Counted from the stretch's first letter, positions 48,132 to 57,854 are shown. The stretch: DNA of 64,000 nucleotides from Streptomyces sp. NBC_01451 (GCF_036227485.1 NZ_CP109479.1:5580001-5644000); one strand, 5' to 3'. A program made the numbers and translations. Notes: generated from the sequence alone by a model not told the origin.

Positions 48132-49985
48132 ATGCCCGAGCTGAGGTCCCGCACAGTCACCCACGGCCGCAACATGGCGGGCGCCCGCGCCCTTATGCGC
48201 GCCTCCGGTGTACCGGGTGCCGACATCGGGCGGAAGCCGATCATCGCGGTCGCGAACAGCTTCACCGAGTTCGTGCCCGGCCACACCCACCTCCAGCCGG
48301 TCGGCCGTATCGTCAGCGAGGCCATCACCGCCGCCGGAGGCATCCCGCGCGAGTTCAACACGATCGCCGTCGACGACGGCATCGCGATGGGCCACGGCGG
48401 CATGCTGTACTCCCTCCCCTCCCGCGACCTCATCGCGGACTCGGTCGAGTACATGGTCGAGGCCCACTGCGCCGACGCCCTGATCTGCATCTCCAACTGC
48501 GACAAGATCACCCCGGGCATGCTGAACGCCGCACTGCGGCTCAACATCCCCACGGTCTTCGTCTCCGGCGGCCCGATGGAGTCCGGCCGGGCCACGCTGG
48601 TCGACGGCACGGTCCGCACGCTCGACCTGGTCGACGCGATCTCCGACGCCGTGAACGAGAAGATCTCGGACGAGGACATCCTCCGTATCGAGGAGAACGC
48701 CTGTCCGACCTGCGGTTCCTGTTCCGGCATGTTCACGGCCAACTCGATGAACTGCCTCGCGGAGGCCATCGGACTCGCCCTCCCCGGCAACGGCTCGGTC
48801 CTGGCCACGCACACGGCCCGCCGGGCGCTGTACGAGAACGCGGGCCGCACGGTGATGGACATCACCCGCCGCTACTACGAGCAGGACGACGAGACGGTCC
48901 TGCCCCGCAACGTCGCCACCTTCGCCGCCTTCCAGAACGCCATGGCCCTCGACATCGCGATGGGCGGCTCGACCAACACGATCCTGCACCTGCTGGCCGC
49001 CGCCCAGGAGGCGGGCGTCCCGTTCGACCTGGACGACATCAACGAGGTCTCGCGCCGGGTCCCGTGCCTGGCGAAGGTCGCGCCGAACGTCGCCAAGGAC
49101 CGCACGTACTACATGGAGGACGTGCACCGGGCCGGCGGCATCCCCGCCCTCCTCGGCGAACTGCACCGCGCGGGCCTCCTCAACGAGGACGTGAACTCGG
49201 TTCACAGCTCGTCCCTCGCGGACTGGCTGAAGACCTGGGACGTGCGTGGCGGCTCCCCGTCGCCGGAGGCCCTGGAGCTGTGGCACGCGGCTCCCGGCTG
49301 CGTCCGCTCCGCCGAGGCCTTCTCCCAGTCGGAGCGCTGGGAGGCCCTGGACATGGACGCCGCCGGTGGCTGCATCCGCAGCGCCGAGCACGCGTACTCG
49401 AAGGACGGCGGCCTGGCGGTCCTCAAGGGCAACCTCGCCGTCGACGGCTGCGTCGTGAAGACGGCCGGTGTCGACGAGTCGATCTGGACCTTCGAGGGCC
49501 CCGCGGTCGTCTGCGAGTCGCAGGAGGAAGCCGTCGAGAAGATCCTCAACAAGCAGGTGAAGGACGGCGACGTCGTCGTCATCCGCTACGAGGGTCCCAA
49601 GGGCGGCCCCGGCATGCAGGAGATGCTCTACCCGACCTCGTTCCTCAAGGGCCGCGGCCTCGGCAAGACCTGCGCGCTGGTCACGGACGGCCGCTTCTCC
49701 GGCGGCACCTCGGGCCTCTCCATCGGCCACGCCTCCCCCGAGGCGGCCTCCGGCGGCACCATCGCCCTGGTGAAGGACGGCGACCGCATCCGCATCGACA
49801 TCCCGCACCGCACGATCGAACTCCTCGTCCCGGACGACGAGTTGACGGCCCGCCGCGAGGCCCTGAACGGCGTCTACGCCCCCGTCTCCCGCGAGCGCAA
49901 GGTCTCGCAGGCCCTGCGCGCGTACGCGGCGATGGCGACGAGCGCCGACAAGGGCGCGGTCCGGGACGTGTCACTGCTGGGCTGA
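48132..49985 (+). CDS. ilvD: Dihydroxy-acid dehydratase
   Basis: Dehydrates dihydroxy-isovalerate and dihydroxy-methylvalerate to the keto acids for valine and isoleucine. At 617 residues it has the length of the E. coli type. Fe-S cluster cysteines are in [34 protein letters not shown] and upstream AHCADALI. Other motifs are [44 protein letters not shown] and [27 protein letters not shown] with GCGAGG/GAAG upstream. It is transcribed alone: dispersed repeat before, strong hairpin after. Confidence 0.96.
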   Translation: MPELRSRTVTHGRNMAGARALMRASGVPGADIGRKPIIAVANSFTEFVPGHTHLQPVGRIVSEAITAAGGIPREFNTIAVDDGIAMGHGGMLYSLPSRDLIADSVEYMVEAHCADALICISNCDKITPGMLNAALRLNIPTVFVSGGPMESGRATLVDGTVRTLDLVDAISDAVNEKISDEDILRIEENACPTCGSCSGMFTANSMNCLAEAIGLALPGNGSVLATHTARRALYENAGRTVMDITRRYYEQDDETVLPRNVATFAAFQNAMALDIAMGGSTNTILHLLAAAQEAGVPFDLDDINEVSRRVPCLAKVAPNVAKDRTYYMEDVHRAGGIPALLGELHRAGLLNEDVNSVHSSSLADWLKTWDVRGGSPSPEALELWHAAPGCVRSAEAFSQSERWEALDMDAAGGCIRSAEHAYSKDGGLAVLKGNLAVDGCVVKTAGVDESIWTFEGPAVVCESQEEAVEKILNKQVKDGDVVVIRYEGPKGGPGMQEMLYPTSFLKGRGLGKTCALVTDGRFSGGTSGLSIGHASPEAASGGTIALVKDGDRIRIDIPHRTIELLVPDDELTARREALNGVYAPVSRERKVSQALRAYAAMATSADKGAVRDVSLLG

Positions 49986-50004
49986 CCCCTCCCACATCCG
50001 CGTC

Positions 50005-50043
50005 ATGACGAAGGGCCGCTCCTCAGGAGCGGCCCTTCGTCAT
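50005..50043. terminator. Bidirectional terminator between ilvD and the kinase gene
   Basis: A perfect 19-bp inverted repeat ATGACGAAGGGCCGCTCCT / AGGAGCGGCCCTTCGTCAT with a minimal loop lies 20 bases after ilvD and about 57 bases after the kinase stop on the other strand. It suits both convergent genes. Confidence 0.85.
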
Positions 50044-50099
50044 GATCTTCCCGTACGTGCTTCAGACGTCGTACGAGTCCGGGGCGCCCCGGGTCACGG

Positions 50100-52274
50100 T
50101 CACCAGCCGGCCGGGTCGGTCGCGTCCACGGCGAAGACGGAACCGTCGGGAGCGCTCGCGTAGACGCGTCCGCCGGCGGCGACGGGGGCGGGCAGCGAGG
50201 CCTCGATCGTGTCCGCGGCCGGGGCGAGCCGCGGCGACGTCTGGCCCGCGATCGTCCCCGTGCGGGCGTCCACCGCGAGCAGGCGTCCGTCGGCGGCGGT
50301 GAAGTACACGTACCGCCCGTCGATGGTCGGCGCCGAACCGAGACTCACGGACGTCTCCAGCCGCCACAGCTGCTTCCCCGCCTTCAGGTCCACGGCGATC
50401 AGCGCACCCCCGGCGGCCAGCAGATAGACGGTGTTCCCGCGCACGACACCGTGTGCCCGCTGGAGCGGGACGCTCACCTCGACCTTGCGCGAGGCCCCGG
50501 TCGCCGGGTCGTAGTCGACGACGGCGACCGTGTCCCCGTACACGCTGTCGATGGCGGCGAAGAAGACGGAGGCGCCCGCGTCGGTGGTGCCGATGGGCTT
50601 CAGCTGCCCGTTCAGCTTCTCCTGCCAGCGCACGTCACCGGTGCCGGGGTCCAGCGCGGCGACTCGCGTACTGCCGCCGTCCTCGGCCGTGCTCGTGGCG
50701 TACGCGAGTCGGTCGCCGGCGAAGGAGAACAGCCGCGGGCCGCTCAGCCCGGCGATCCGCCGGTTCCACTTGCTGTCGCCGGACGCGCTGTCGACGCCGG
50801 TGACCTTGCCGTCGGCGCCGGTGAGGAGGGTCATGCCGCCGGCGTATCCGAGGCCGACACGGCCTGGCACGGTCTCCTGCCAGCGGGTTCGGCCCGTCTC
50901 CGGATCGAGCGCCTCCAGGCGGGTGCCCTCGTCCAGCGGGGGGTGCACGAGCCCGCCCGACAGGACCGGCGGGCGGCTCGGAATGAGGCCGGCGTCGATC
51001 GGGTGCCGCCACAGGACGGTGCCGTCGGCGGGGTCGATGGCGGAGACGAGCCCCTTCTGGGCGCAGAACAACTTCCCGTCACCGTACGAGCATTGGGGCA
51101 TACCGGCGTTGCCGCCGGTGGCCGGCCGGATCGCCCAGGCCCGGAATCCGGCGGCGGCGGCCGTCGTACCGGTACCGGAACTGCTGCCCGAGGAACCGTC
51201 CGTGGGCTCGGCGACCGGATCACCGCCGAACACCTGCACCGAGGTGAGGACACACCCGGCGGCGAGGACGAGGGAGCCCGCGGCGAGGAGAACGTGCTTG
51301 CGCAGTCGCCGCCGACCCGAACGCTCGGCTGCTGCGGGGGAGTTGGAGGAAGGGGGAACGGATTTGGAGGAGTCGGGAGCAGCCGAGGGAGCGGGGGAGC
51401 GGCCCCTGCGCCGCTCCTCGGGCACGAACGCCTGGGTGTCGTAGGAGGCGGCGACCGACCTGAGCTCCCGCATCAGTTCATCCGGAGTGGGCCGGTCCTC
51501 GGGCTCCTTGGCGAGACAACCCAGCACCAGATGGGCGAGGTTCTCCGGCACACCGGTCAAGTCGGGTTCGTCGTGCACCACTTGGTAGGCGACGACGTAC
51601 GGACTGTCGGAGTCGAACGGCCCGCGTCCGGTCGACGCGTGCACCATCACCGACCCCAGGGCGAAGATGTCGGCGGCGGGACCCACCTCGCGGGGCCGTC
51701 GGAACTGCTCGGGCGCCATGAACGGAGGCGTGCCGATCAACTTGCCGGTCTCGGTGCGCAGTTCGCTGTCCTTCGGCCGAGAAATGCCGAAGTCGATGAC
51801 CTTCGGACCGTCCTCGGCGAGCAGTACGTTGCTCGGTTTCAGGTCCCGGTGGACGACCCCGACCCGGTGGATGTCCCGCAGCGCCTCGGCGAGCCCGGCC
51901 ATCAGCCGCCGCAACTGCCCGGGGTTCATGGACCCGTTCCGCTTGACCTCCTCGGCAAGGGTCGGCCCGGGAATGAACAGGGTGGCCATCCAAGGCCGTT
52001 CGGCATCGGGGTCGGCGTCGACGACGGGCGCGGTGAAGGCGCCGCTGACGCGCCGGGCGGCGGCGATCTCCTGCCGGAACCGCCCCCTGAACTCGGGGTC
52101 CTTGGCGAACTCCCCGTGTACGACCTTGACGGCGAGCTTCATCCCGGAGGTGCTCCGGGCCAGGTGCACCACGCCCATGCCGCCGGAACCCAGCCGTGAC
52201 TCCAGACGGTACTGACCGGCGTACTCCGGGAATTCCGCTTCCGCGCCGGTTCCGGAGTTCCGCTGTGGCGTCAT
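50100..52274 (-). CDS. Membrane Ser/Thr protein kinase with PQQ-repeat (beta-propeller) sensor
   Basis: The 724-residue kinase has an N-terminal Hanks-type catalytic domain (about residues 20-275): Gly loop GSGGMGVVHLA, Lys50 in LAVKVV, catalytic loop VVHRDLKPSNVLL, DFG in VIDFGISR and APE in FMAPEQF. A proline/serine-rich juxtamembrane segment follows, then a helix HVLLAAGSLVLAAGCVLTSVQV (about 329-350). The extracellular half has repeats of WR-x-PID / ALDPETGRTRWQETVPG / VAALDPGTGDVRWQEKL type, i.e. a PQQ-like propeller. The kinase core is intact, so it should be active. It probably senses an envelope ligand. Confidence 0.92.
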   Translation of the reverse strand: MTPQRNSGTGAEAEFPEYAGQYRLESRLGSGGMGVVHLARSTSGMKLAVKVVHGEFAKDPEFRGRFRQEIAAARRVSGAFTAPVVDADPDAERPWMATLFIPGPTLAEEVKRNGSMNPGQLRRLMAGLAEALRDIHRVGVVHRDLKPSNVLLAEDGPKVIDFGISRPKDSELRTETGKLIGTPPFMAPEQFRRPREVGPAADIFALGSVMVHASTGRGPFDSDSPYVVAYQVVHDEPDLTGVPENLAHLVLGCLAKEPEDRPTPDELMRELRSVAASYDTQAFVPEERRRGRSPAPSAAPDSSKSVPPSSNSPAAAERSGRRRLRKHVLLAAGSLVLAAGCVLTSVQVFGGDPVAEPTDGSSGSSSGTGTTAAAAGFRAWAIRPATGGNAGMPQCSYGDGKLFCAQKGLVSAIDPADGTVLWRHPIDAGLIPSRPPVLSGGLVHPPLDEGTRLEALDPETGRTRWQETVPGRVGLGYAGGMTLLTGADGKVTGVDSASGDSKWNRRIAGLSGPRLFSFAGDRLAYATSTAEDGGSTRVAALDPGTGDVRWQEKLNGQLKPIGTTDAGASVFFAAIDSVYGDTVAVVDYDPATGASRKVEVSVPLQRAHGVVRGNTVYLLAAGGALIAVDLKAGKQLWRLETSVSLGSAPTIDGRYVYFTAADGRLLAVDARTGTIAGQTSPRLAPAADTIEASLPAPVAAGGRVYASAPDGSVFAVDATDPAGW

Positions 52275-52457
52275 GGACTCACCCCCGTGCTGTTCGGCCG
52301 CGCGCGCGACCCATCGAGCCTAGTCGATGAGTGCTACGGGACAGAGGCGGCTTGCTGACGTCGGTGTACGAGTTCCGTACATGTGTTTCATGGCGTGTTT
52401 TAGGGGTATCACCCGGACCCCATGGGAGTCATGGGGTCCAACGGGGGAGGGTTTTTC

Positions 52458-52802
52458 ATGTCCACAGAGCACGAGGAGAGAACGGCCGACAAGGCCACGG
52501 ACCTGACGCTGACCACCGCGGCAGCCGCGACCGCGTCGGCGGCGACAACGTCCGTCCGCTACTACTCGGTCGCCCCGGGGTACCGCCTCAACGTCCGCAG
52601 CGGCCCCGGCACCGGCTACACGATCGTCCGCGTGCTGGCGGAGGGCGCCAAGGTCCCGATCTACTGCCAGCGCCCCGGTGAGGCGATCGCCGGTCCGTAC
52701 GGTACGTCGAACATCTGGGACAACATCGACAACGGCGAGTACGTCTCGGACGCGTACGTCCTGACGGGGAGCGACGGCTACGTGGCGGCCCACTGCTCCT
52801 GA
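52458..52802 (+). CDS. Bacterial SH3-domain protein without classical signal peptide
   Basis: The 114-residue protein has a Thr/Ala-rich N-terminus and a C-terminal SH3_3-type domain: GYRLNVRSGPGTGYTIVRVLAEGAKVPIYCQRPGEAIAGPYGTSNIWDNIDNGEYVSDAYVLTGSDG, ending AAHCS. The two cysteines (in IYCQR and the last AAHCS) could pair. SH3_3 domains usually bind peptidoglycan, but I see no hydrophobic signal segment (N-terminus MSTEHEERTADKATDL). The ribosome site is GGGAGG, 8 bases before the ATG. It is divergent from the kinase gene across 183 bases. Confidence 0.75.
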   Translation: MSTEHEERTADKATDLTLTTAAAATASAATTSVRYYSVAPGYRLNVRSGPGTGYTIVRVLAEGAKVPIYCQRPGEAIAGPYGTSNIWDNIDNGEYVSDAYVLTGSDGYVAAHCS

Positions 52803-52870
52803 CCCGCGCGACGCACCCGGGCATCGGTACCACCGGCATTCGGTGCCGATGCCCGGCTGGCGATAATCGA

Positions 52871-53377
52871 GTGGTGAGCGACAAGACCAGAAAGACAGGC
52901 GCGACGGACGGCCCCCGCCCGGAACCCCGCCCCGAGCCCATCCGCTTCTTCGGCACGACCTGGGTGGACCACGACGCCGGCTACACGGCCCGCCGGGCCG
53001 GAGTGGCCGCGGGTTCACTGGCGGCGACGCTGGCATCCTGCCTGATCCTGGGCTTCGCCTACGAGGGTCTGCGGATCGCGGAGGTCGGAGGCGTGGTGAC
53101 TCTCCTGGTCCTGGCCATGTTCGCGGTGTGCAGCGCGCTGGCGTTCGGCCACACCTGGGGCGCCTTCACCAACCGCCCGGACCCGGCACGCCAGGCCTCT
53201 CTCCGGGGCCTCCTGGCGATCGGCTTTGTGGGCTCCCTGGCCGCCTACTTCCTCCGCTCACTGAAGGAGGCCCCCGGCGAATCCCTCCACCGCCAGGAAT
53301 ACGAGGCGTCCCGCGACCAGCACGCCCGCCGCACAACCCGCCGCACAGGAAACCCGGCGAGGCGGCGAAAGCCGTAG
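52871..53377 (+). CDS. Hypothetical membrane protein
   Basis: The 168-residue protein has a basic/proline N-terminus with FFGTTWVDHDAGYTARRAG, then three hydrophobic segments (about residues 42-60 GSLAATLASCLILGFAYEGL, 68-88 GGVVTLLVLAMFAVCSALAFG, 110-127 LLAIGFVGSLAAYFL). The C-terminal tail is strongly basic (RDQHARRTTRRTGNPARRRKP). Start is GTG at 52871, with a second in-frame GTG directly after it. I do not recognise the family. The lower-case spacing to the SH3 gene (68 bases) allows co-transcription. Confidence 0.65.
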   Translation: MVSDKTRKTGATDGPRPEPRPEPIRFFGTTWVDHDAGYTARRAGVAAGSLAATLASCLILGFAYEGLRIAEVGGVVTLLVLAMFAVCSALAFGHTWGAFTNRPDPARQASLRGLLAIGFVGSLAAYFLRSLKEAPGESLHRQEYEASRDQHARRTTRRTGNPARRRKP

Positions 53378-53515
53378 GGGCAGGGGCATGGGCATGGCCG
53401 ACCGACACCGTTCAGCGTGTCGGGGGTCCCTCTCCGGGCCCGGCACCCCACCCGCTCCCCCCAACTCTTCCCCAAACCCCCTCCCCCCACCAACACCCCC
53501 CGCCACCATGTCCAC

Positions 53516-54346
53516 ATGACGGCCTCAGCCCAACCGCCCACCCAACCCCCCACGCCCTCCCGAACCACCCACTCGCGAGCCACCTCCTTCAACACAGCCG
53601 CAGCCCAGTACGCCCAGAACCGTCCCTCCTATCCGCCCGCCCTCCTCGACGCCGTAGAACACCTGGCCGCCCACCCCCTCCCCGGCTCGCGCGTCGCGGA
53701 CGTCGGCGCCGGCACCGGCATATCCACCGCCCTCCTCCACGCCCGCGGCGCCCACGTGATCGCCGTGGAACCCGGCGACGGCATGGCGGCCCAGTTCCGC
53801 CGCACCCTCCCCGACGTGCCGATCGTCCGAGGCGACGGCAACGCCCTCCCCCTGGCCGACGCCTCCGTCGACTTCCTCACCTACGCCCAGTCCTGGCACT
53901 GGACCGACCCGGACCACGCCGTCCCGGAGGCCCTCCGCGTCCTGCGCCCGGGCGGCGCACTCGCCCTGTGGTGGAACACGTACGCCCTGGACACCCCCTG
54001 GATCGCCGCCCAGGCGAACCGCATCCAGTACTTCTTCGGCGTCGACGTGGCCGTGGAGCAGAACAACGCCTCCCACCGCGCGGTCGATCCCTCGGGACGC
54101 CTCGACTTCACCCGCCGCCGACTCCGCTGGAGCCGCCGCGTCCCGATCGACACCCACCTGGCCAACATCGGCAGCCATTCCGTCTTCCTGGTCCACGACA
54201 AGGAGGCCGCCGCAGCCTTCCTGGCCGATGAACGCAACCTCCTCCTCAAGCTCTTCCCGGCCGGAACACTGGAGGAGACCTACGAGGTGGACCTGCTGGT
54301 GGCCAGATCCCCGGCCGCCCCCGCCCGCACCCCCTCCACTCATTGA
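53516..54346 (+). CDS. Class I SAM-dependent methyltransferase
   Basis: The 276-residue protein has SFNTAAAQYAQNRPSYPPALLDAVEHLA, SAM motif I RVADVGAGTGISTALLHARGAHVIAVEPGDGM, motif II/III DGNALPLADASVDFLTYAQSWHWTDPDHAVPEALRVLRPGGALALWWN. The C-terminus resembles UbiE/COQ5-like small-molecule methyltransferases. The substrate is unknown. The start at ATG 53516 precedes the conserved core by about 15 residues; 33 more open codons upstream look non-coding (proline runs). It converges on the SulP gene with a 7-base overlap. Confidence 0.85.
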   Translation: MTASAQPPTQPPTPSRTTHSRATSFNTAAAQYAQNRPSYPPALLDAVEHLAAHPLPGSRVADVGAGTGISTALLHARGAHVIAVEPGDGMAAQFRRTLPDVPIVRGDGNALPLADASVDFLTYAQSWHWTDPDHAVPEALRVLRPGGALALWWNTYALDTPWIAAQANRIQYFFGVDVAVEQNNASHRAVDPSGRLDFTRRRLRWSRRVPIDTHLANIGSHSVFLVHDKEAAAAFLADERNLLLKLFPAGTLEETYEVDLLVARSPAAPARTPSTH

Positions 54347-55902
54347 CCACGTACTCCCACCACCTCGTGCCCCCGCGCGGCGGCCCACCCCGCAAGGGCC
54401 GCCGCACACGCGTGATCCACATGCCGAAGCCCACCCAACTCCAGCCGCACCAAACGCCCTTGAGGCAACGCCACCGGGGCACTCGGACCACCCGGCGTGT
54501 CCCTCACGCCCAGGGCAGCGACGGCATCCAGGGCGTCCAGGGCATCCAGGTGATCCAGCAACTCGGGCAACCGCAGGAACGTCGTATGCCCGACAACCCT
54601 CACCACCACGCACCCGTCACCCCCCTCGCCGACCTCCACCCGCACATGACTGACATCCCAGGCGGTCTTCCCCACGGCCACCGCGAGCCCGACCACCACC
54701 CCCTCGAACAAGCCCGCCACAGCGATGGCACCGGCCGTCACCACAAGCACCACCAGCTCCCCCCGATGCTCCCGCCACAGCACCCCCACCTCCCGCACGG
54801 GCACGAGCCCGCACCCGAGATGCACCAGCAGCCCGGCCAGAGCGGCCACCGGAACCGCCCCGAGCACCCCGAGCGCCCCGGGCACGACGGCCACGAAGAC
54901 GAGCAGCCACACCCCATGCAGCACCCGTGACACCTTCGTACGTGCCCCCGCCCGCACGTTCACGGCACTCCGTACGACCACCGCGGCCATCGGCAACGCC
55001 CCGAGCGCCCCGCACACCGCGTTCCCGATCCCCTGCGCCATCAACTCCCGGTCGTAGTCGGTCCGCGCCTCCCGATGCAGCCGGTCGACGGCCGCCGCAC
55101 CGAACAGCGACTGCGCGGACGCGATCAGGGCGAGGGCGACGACCGTCCCGATCACCCCCACTTCCGTGAGCCGCCCGAAATCCGCCGCCTCCGGCACCCG
55201 TACGGCGGCCGGCAGCCCGCGAACCTCCACCCGTCGCACGTCCAGGTCGAACACCCAGGTCACTCCCGCGGCCAGTGTCACCGCCACCAACGGCCCGGGC
55301 GCCAGCCGAGCCCCCCACGCCCAGCGCCGCCACAGCAGGAGTACGGCGACGGTGGCGCCGCCGATGCCGAACGCCAGGGGATCCGCGTCCCCGGGGAGCG
55401 AGACCAGCCCGCCCACCGCCCCGAGCGCACTCGCCGGCGCGCTCACGTCGCCCATGGCGTACACCTGCCCGGCGACCAGCACGATCCCGATCCCGGCGAG
55501 CATCCCCTGGACGACCGCCACGGACACGGCCCGGAACCACCGCCCGAGCCGCAGCGCCCCCAGCCCGAGCTGGACCGCACCGGCCGCGAACACGAGCACA
55601 CCGAGCACCTCAGGTCCGTACGCCCGCACGGCCTCGTACACGAGCACGGTGAGCCCCGCCGCCGGCCCGCTCACCTGAAGGCTGCTCCCGGGCAGCAGTC
55701 CGGCGACGAGGCCACCGACGATCCCGGTGACCAGCCCCAGCTCGGCAGGCACACCGGAGGCGACGGCGACACCCACACACAGGGGCAGCGCGGCGAGGAA
55801 GACGACGAGAGAGGCGAGCAGATCGGCCTTGCGGACGCCAAAGCGCACGACGAATGCACCTCCGACAGCGAACGGAAGCAGGGCAGAGCGAATGAAACCC
55901 AT
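54340..55902 (-). CDS. SulP-family anion transporter
   Basis: The 520-residue protein has about 11 membrane helices and typical SulP signatures: DLLASLVVFLAALPLCVGVAVASGVP, GLVTGIVGGLVAGLLPGSSLQVSGPAAGLTVLVYEAV and QGMLAGIGIVLVAGQV. QGIGNAVCGALGALPMAAVVVRSAVNVRAGARTKVSRVLHGV is typical of the SulP transport core. The cytoplasmic end carries a STAS-like domain (VALPQGRLVRLELGGLRHVDHACAAALAGWAAARGHEVVGV). The substrate (sulfate, bicarbonate or other) cannot be read. No carbonic anhydrase is fused or adjacent. Confidence 0.9.
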   Translation of the reverse strand: MGFIRSALLPFAVGGAFVVRFGVRKADLLASLVVFLAALPLCVGVAVASGVPAELGLVTGIVGGLVAGLLPGSSLQVSGPAAGLTVLVYEAVRAYGPEVLGVLVFAAGAVQLGLGALRLGRWFRAVSVAVVQGMLAGIGIVLVAGQVYAMGDVSAPASALGAVGGLVSLPGDADPLAFGIGGATVAVLLLWRRWAWGARLAPGPLVAVTLAAGVTWVFDLDVRRVEVRGLPAAVRVPEAADFGRLTEVGVIGTVVALALIASAQSLFGAAAVDRLHREARTDYDRELMAQGIGNAVCGALGALPMAAVVVRSAVNVRAGARTKVSRVLHGVWLLVFVAVVPGALGVLGAVPVAALAGLLVHLGCGLVPVREVGVLWREHRGELVVLVVTAGAIAVAGLFEGVVVGLAVAVGKTAWDVSHVRVEVGEGGDGCVVVRVVGHTTFLRLPELLDHLDALDALDAVAALGVRDTPGGPSAPVALPQGRLVRLELGGLRHVDHACAAALAGWAAARGHEVVGVRGQ

Positions 55903-56132
55903 TGTCGACAGGGGCGGACAGCCTCAGCACCCCCTTCTCCGGCCCCCCAAAGGAAAACCGGAGTCATAGGAAGCCCCCGGAGTCACCCGAACCGGACCGC
56001 CCCCCTCCGATCACTCCACCACGCGCCTGCGCCCCCGCCCCGAGCCCTCCCGACCCGAACTCGACGCGCCACACGCGCCATACGCGCTCAACGGACTTGA
56101 CGCCCCCACGGACCGGGAGCATTATTCATCGC
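55903..56132. other. Divergent promoter region between SulP and ABC exporter
   Basis: These 230 bases lie between divergent genes and are proline-codon-like, C-rich sequence with no supported gene. The right end holds the inverted repeat overlapping the ABC start codon. Confidence 0.4.
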
Positions 56133-56141
56133 ATGATGAAT
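56124..56141. promoter_or_regulatory. Candidate operator over the ABC exporter start codon
   Basis: ATTCATC-GCAT-GATGAAT is an inverted repeat with perfect 7-bp arms. Its right half overlaps the start codons (ATG at 56133 and 56136). A protein bound here would block the exporter gene. No regulator gene is adjacent. Confidence 0.55.
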
Positions 56142-56930
56142 TACAGCGCTCCTCCTCCCGGAAGGACAGCCCCAGCCGTCCGGGCCGAGGCCCTCACCGT
56201 CGTACGAGGCACCCGCGAAGTCCTGCGCGGCCTCGACTTCACCGTCCCGCGCGGCCAGATCACCGGCCTGCTCGGCCCCTCGGGCTGCGGCAAGTCGACC
56301 CTCATGCGGGCGGTCGTCGGCACCCAGGCCAAGGTCACCGGCACCCTGGAAGTCCTGGGCCACCCCGCCGGTCAAGCCGTCCTCCGCACCCGCATCGGCT
56401 ACGTGACCCAGGCCCCCTCGGTCTACGACGACCTGACGGTCCGCCAGAACCTGGCCTACTTCGCCGCGATCCTCGACCCCGGCCGCGCAGCCGCCGACCG
56501 CCGCCACGAGAACGTCACCCGGGCCATCGACGACGTGGACCTCACCACCCACGCCGACGCCCTCGCGGGCAACCTCTCCGGCGGCCAGCGCAGCCGGGTC
56601 TCCCTCGCGGTGGCCCTCCTCGGCGCCCCCGAGCTGCTGGTCCTGGACGAACCGACGGTGGGCCTGGACCCCGTCCTCCGCCGCGACCTGTGGGCGCTCT
56701 TCCACACCATCGCGGCCACCCGAGGAGCGACGCTCCTCATCTCCTCCCACGTCATGGACGAGGCCGAACGCTGCCACCGCCTCCTCCTCATGCGCGACGG
56801 CGAACTCCTCGCCGACGACACCCCGGACGCCCTCCGCACCCGCACGTCGACGGAGACGGTGGAAGCGGCGTTCCTGCACCTGGTGGACGAAGCGAAGAAG
56901 TCGACGACGAAGAAGGAGCAGACCCAGTGA
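56133..56930 (+). CDS. ABC exporter ATP-binding protein (DrrA-type)
   Basis: The 265-residue ATPase has Walker A GLLGPSGCGKSTLMRAVVG, Q-loop YVTQAPSVYDDLTVRQNL, signature LSGGQRSRVSLAVALLG, Walker B LLVLDEPTVGLDP and the switch His in LLISSHVMDEAERC. This is the drug-resistance/nodulation type that pairs with an ABC-2 permease. Two adjacent ATG codons (56133, 56136) can start it. The downstream permease begins at an overlapping GTGA. Confidence 0.92.
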   Translation: MMNYSAPPPGRTAPAVRAEALTVVRGTREVLRGLDFTVPRGQITGLLGPSGCGKSTLMRAVVGTQAKVTGTLEVLGHPAGQAVLRTRIGYVTQAPSVYDDLTVRQNLAYFAAILDPGRAAADRRHENVTRAIDDVDLTTHADALAGNLSGGQRSRVSLAVALLGAPELLVLDEPTVGLDPVLRRDLWALFHTIAATRGATLLISSHVMDEAERCHRLLLMRDGELLADDTPDALRTRTSTETVEAAFLHLVDEAKKSTTKKEQTQ

Positions 56931-57733
56931 CCACCGCGCCCCTCACCCCTACCCCCACGCCAGCCTCCAGCCTCGCCCCCACCCCCACCTCGGCCCTGAA
57001 CGCCTCCCGAACCACGGCCACCGCGATCCGGGTCCTGGCACAGCTCCGGCACGACCCACGCACCATCGCGATGCTGATCGTGCTCCCGAGCCTGCTCCTG
57101 TTCCTGCTCCGCTACGTCTTCGACGGCAGCGCACGCACCTTCGACGGCATCGGCGCATCGCTCCTCGGGATCTTCCCGCTCATCACGATGTTCCTGGTGA
57201 CCTCGATCGCCACCCTGCGCGAGCGCACCTCGGGCACGCTGGAGCGCCTCCTCGCCATGCCCCTGGGCAAGGGCGACCTCATCGCCGGCTACGCCCTGGC
57301 CTTCGGAATCCTCGCCATCGTCCAGTCGGCCCTGGCCACCGGCCTGGCGGTCTGGTTCCTGGGCCTGGACGTGACGGGCTCCCCCTGGCTGCTCCTCCTG
57401 GTGGCCCTGCTGGACGCCCTGCTGGGCACCGCTCTCGGCCTCTTCGTCTCGGCCTTCGCATCCTCGGAATTCCAGGCGGTCCAGTTCATGCCGGCGGTGA
57501 TCTTCCCCCAGCTCCTCCTCTGCGGCCTCTTCACTCCCCGCTCCAACATGCACCCGGTCCTGGAAGCGATCTCCGACGTCCTCCCCATGTCCTACGCGGT
57601 GGACGCCATGAACGAGGTCCTCACCCACCCGGACATCACAGCCACCTTCGTACGAGCCACCCTGATCGTCTCGGCCTGCGCCCTGCTCGTCCTGACCCTG
57701 GGCGCGGCGACCCTCCGCCGCCGAACCCGGTGA
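56927..57733 (+). CDS. ABC-2 type exporter permease
   Basis: The 268-residue protein has a Thr/Pro-rich N-terminus, then six hydrophobic segments (residues about 45-65, 80-100, 130-150, 155-178, 195-215, 240-262). ABC-2 motifs are RVLAQLRHDPRTIAMLIVLPSLLLFLLRYVF, TSIATLRERTSGTLERLLAMPLGKGDLIAGYALAFG and FMPAVIFPQLLLCGLFTPRSNMHPVLEAISDVLPMSYAVDAMNEVL. It forms a two-gene exporter with the ATPase. The substrate is unknown; the family exports drugs, lipids or glycans. Coupled by GTGA. Confidence 0.9.
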   Translation: MTTAPLTPTPTPASSLAPTPTSALNASRTTATAIRVLAQLRHDPRTIAMLIVLPSLLLFLLRYVFDGSARTFDGIGASLLGIFPLITMFLVTSIATLRERTSGTLERLLAMPLGKGDLIAGYALAFGILAIVQSALATGLAVWFLGLDVTGSPWLLLLVALLDALLGTALGLFVSAFASSEFQAVQFMPAVIFPQLLLCGLFTPRSNMHPVLEAISDVLPMSYAVDAMNEVLTHPDITATFVRATLIVSACALLVLTLGAATLRRRTR

Positions 57734-57854
57734 GCGACTCCGCAGCCCTCACGTACGGGACGGGACATCCCGCCCACCGGACACCCCGCCCGCCCACCCG
57801 CCCCCGATGCGAGGATGACCCCGGACGACGCAACCCCCGGAGGGCACCGCAACC

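Noticed and set aside
54340..54346. Sequencing error suspected from the overlapping ends of methyltransferase and SulP genes
   Set aside because: The 7-base convergent overlap is normal in compact genomes and both proteins have proper C-termini.
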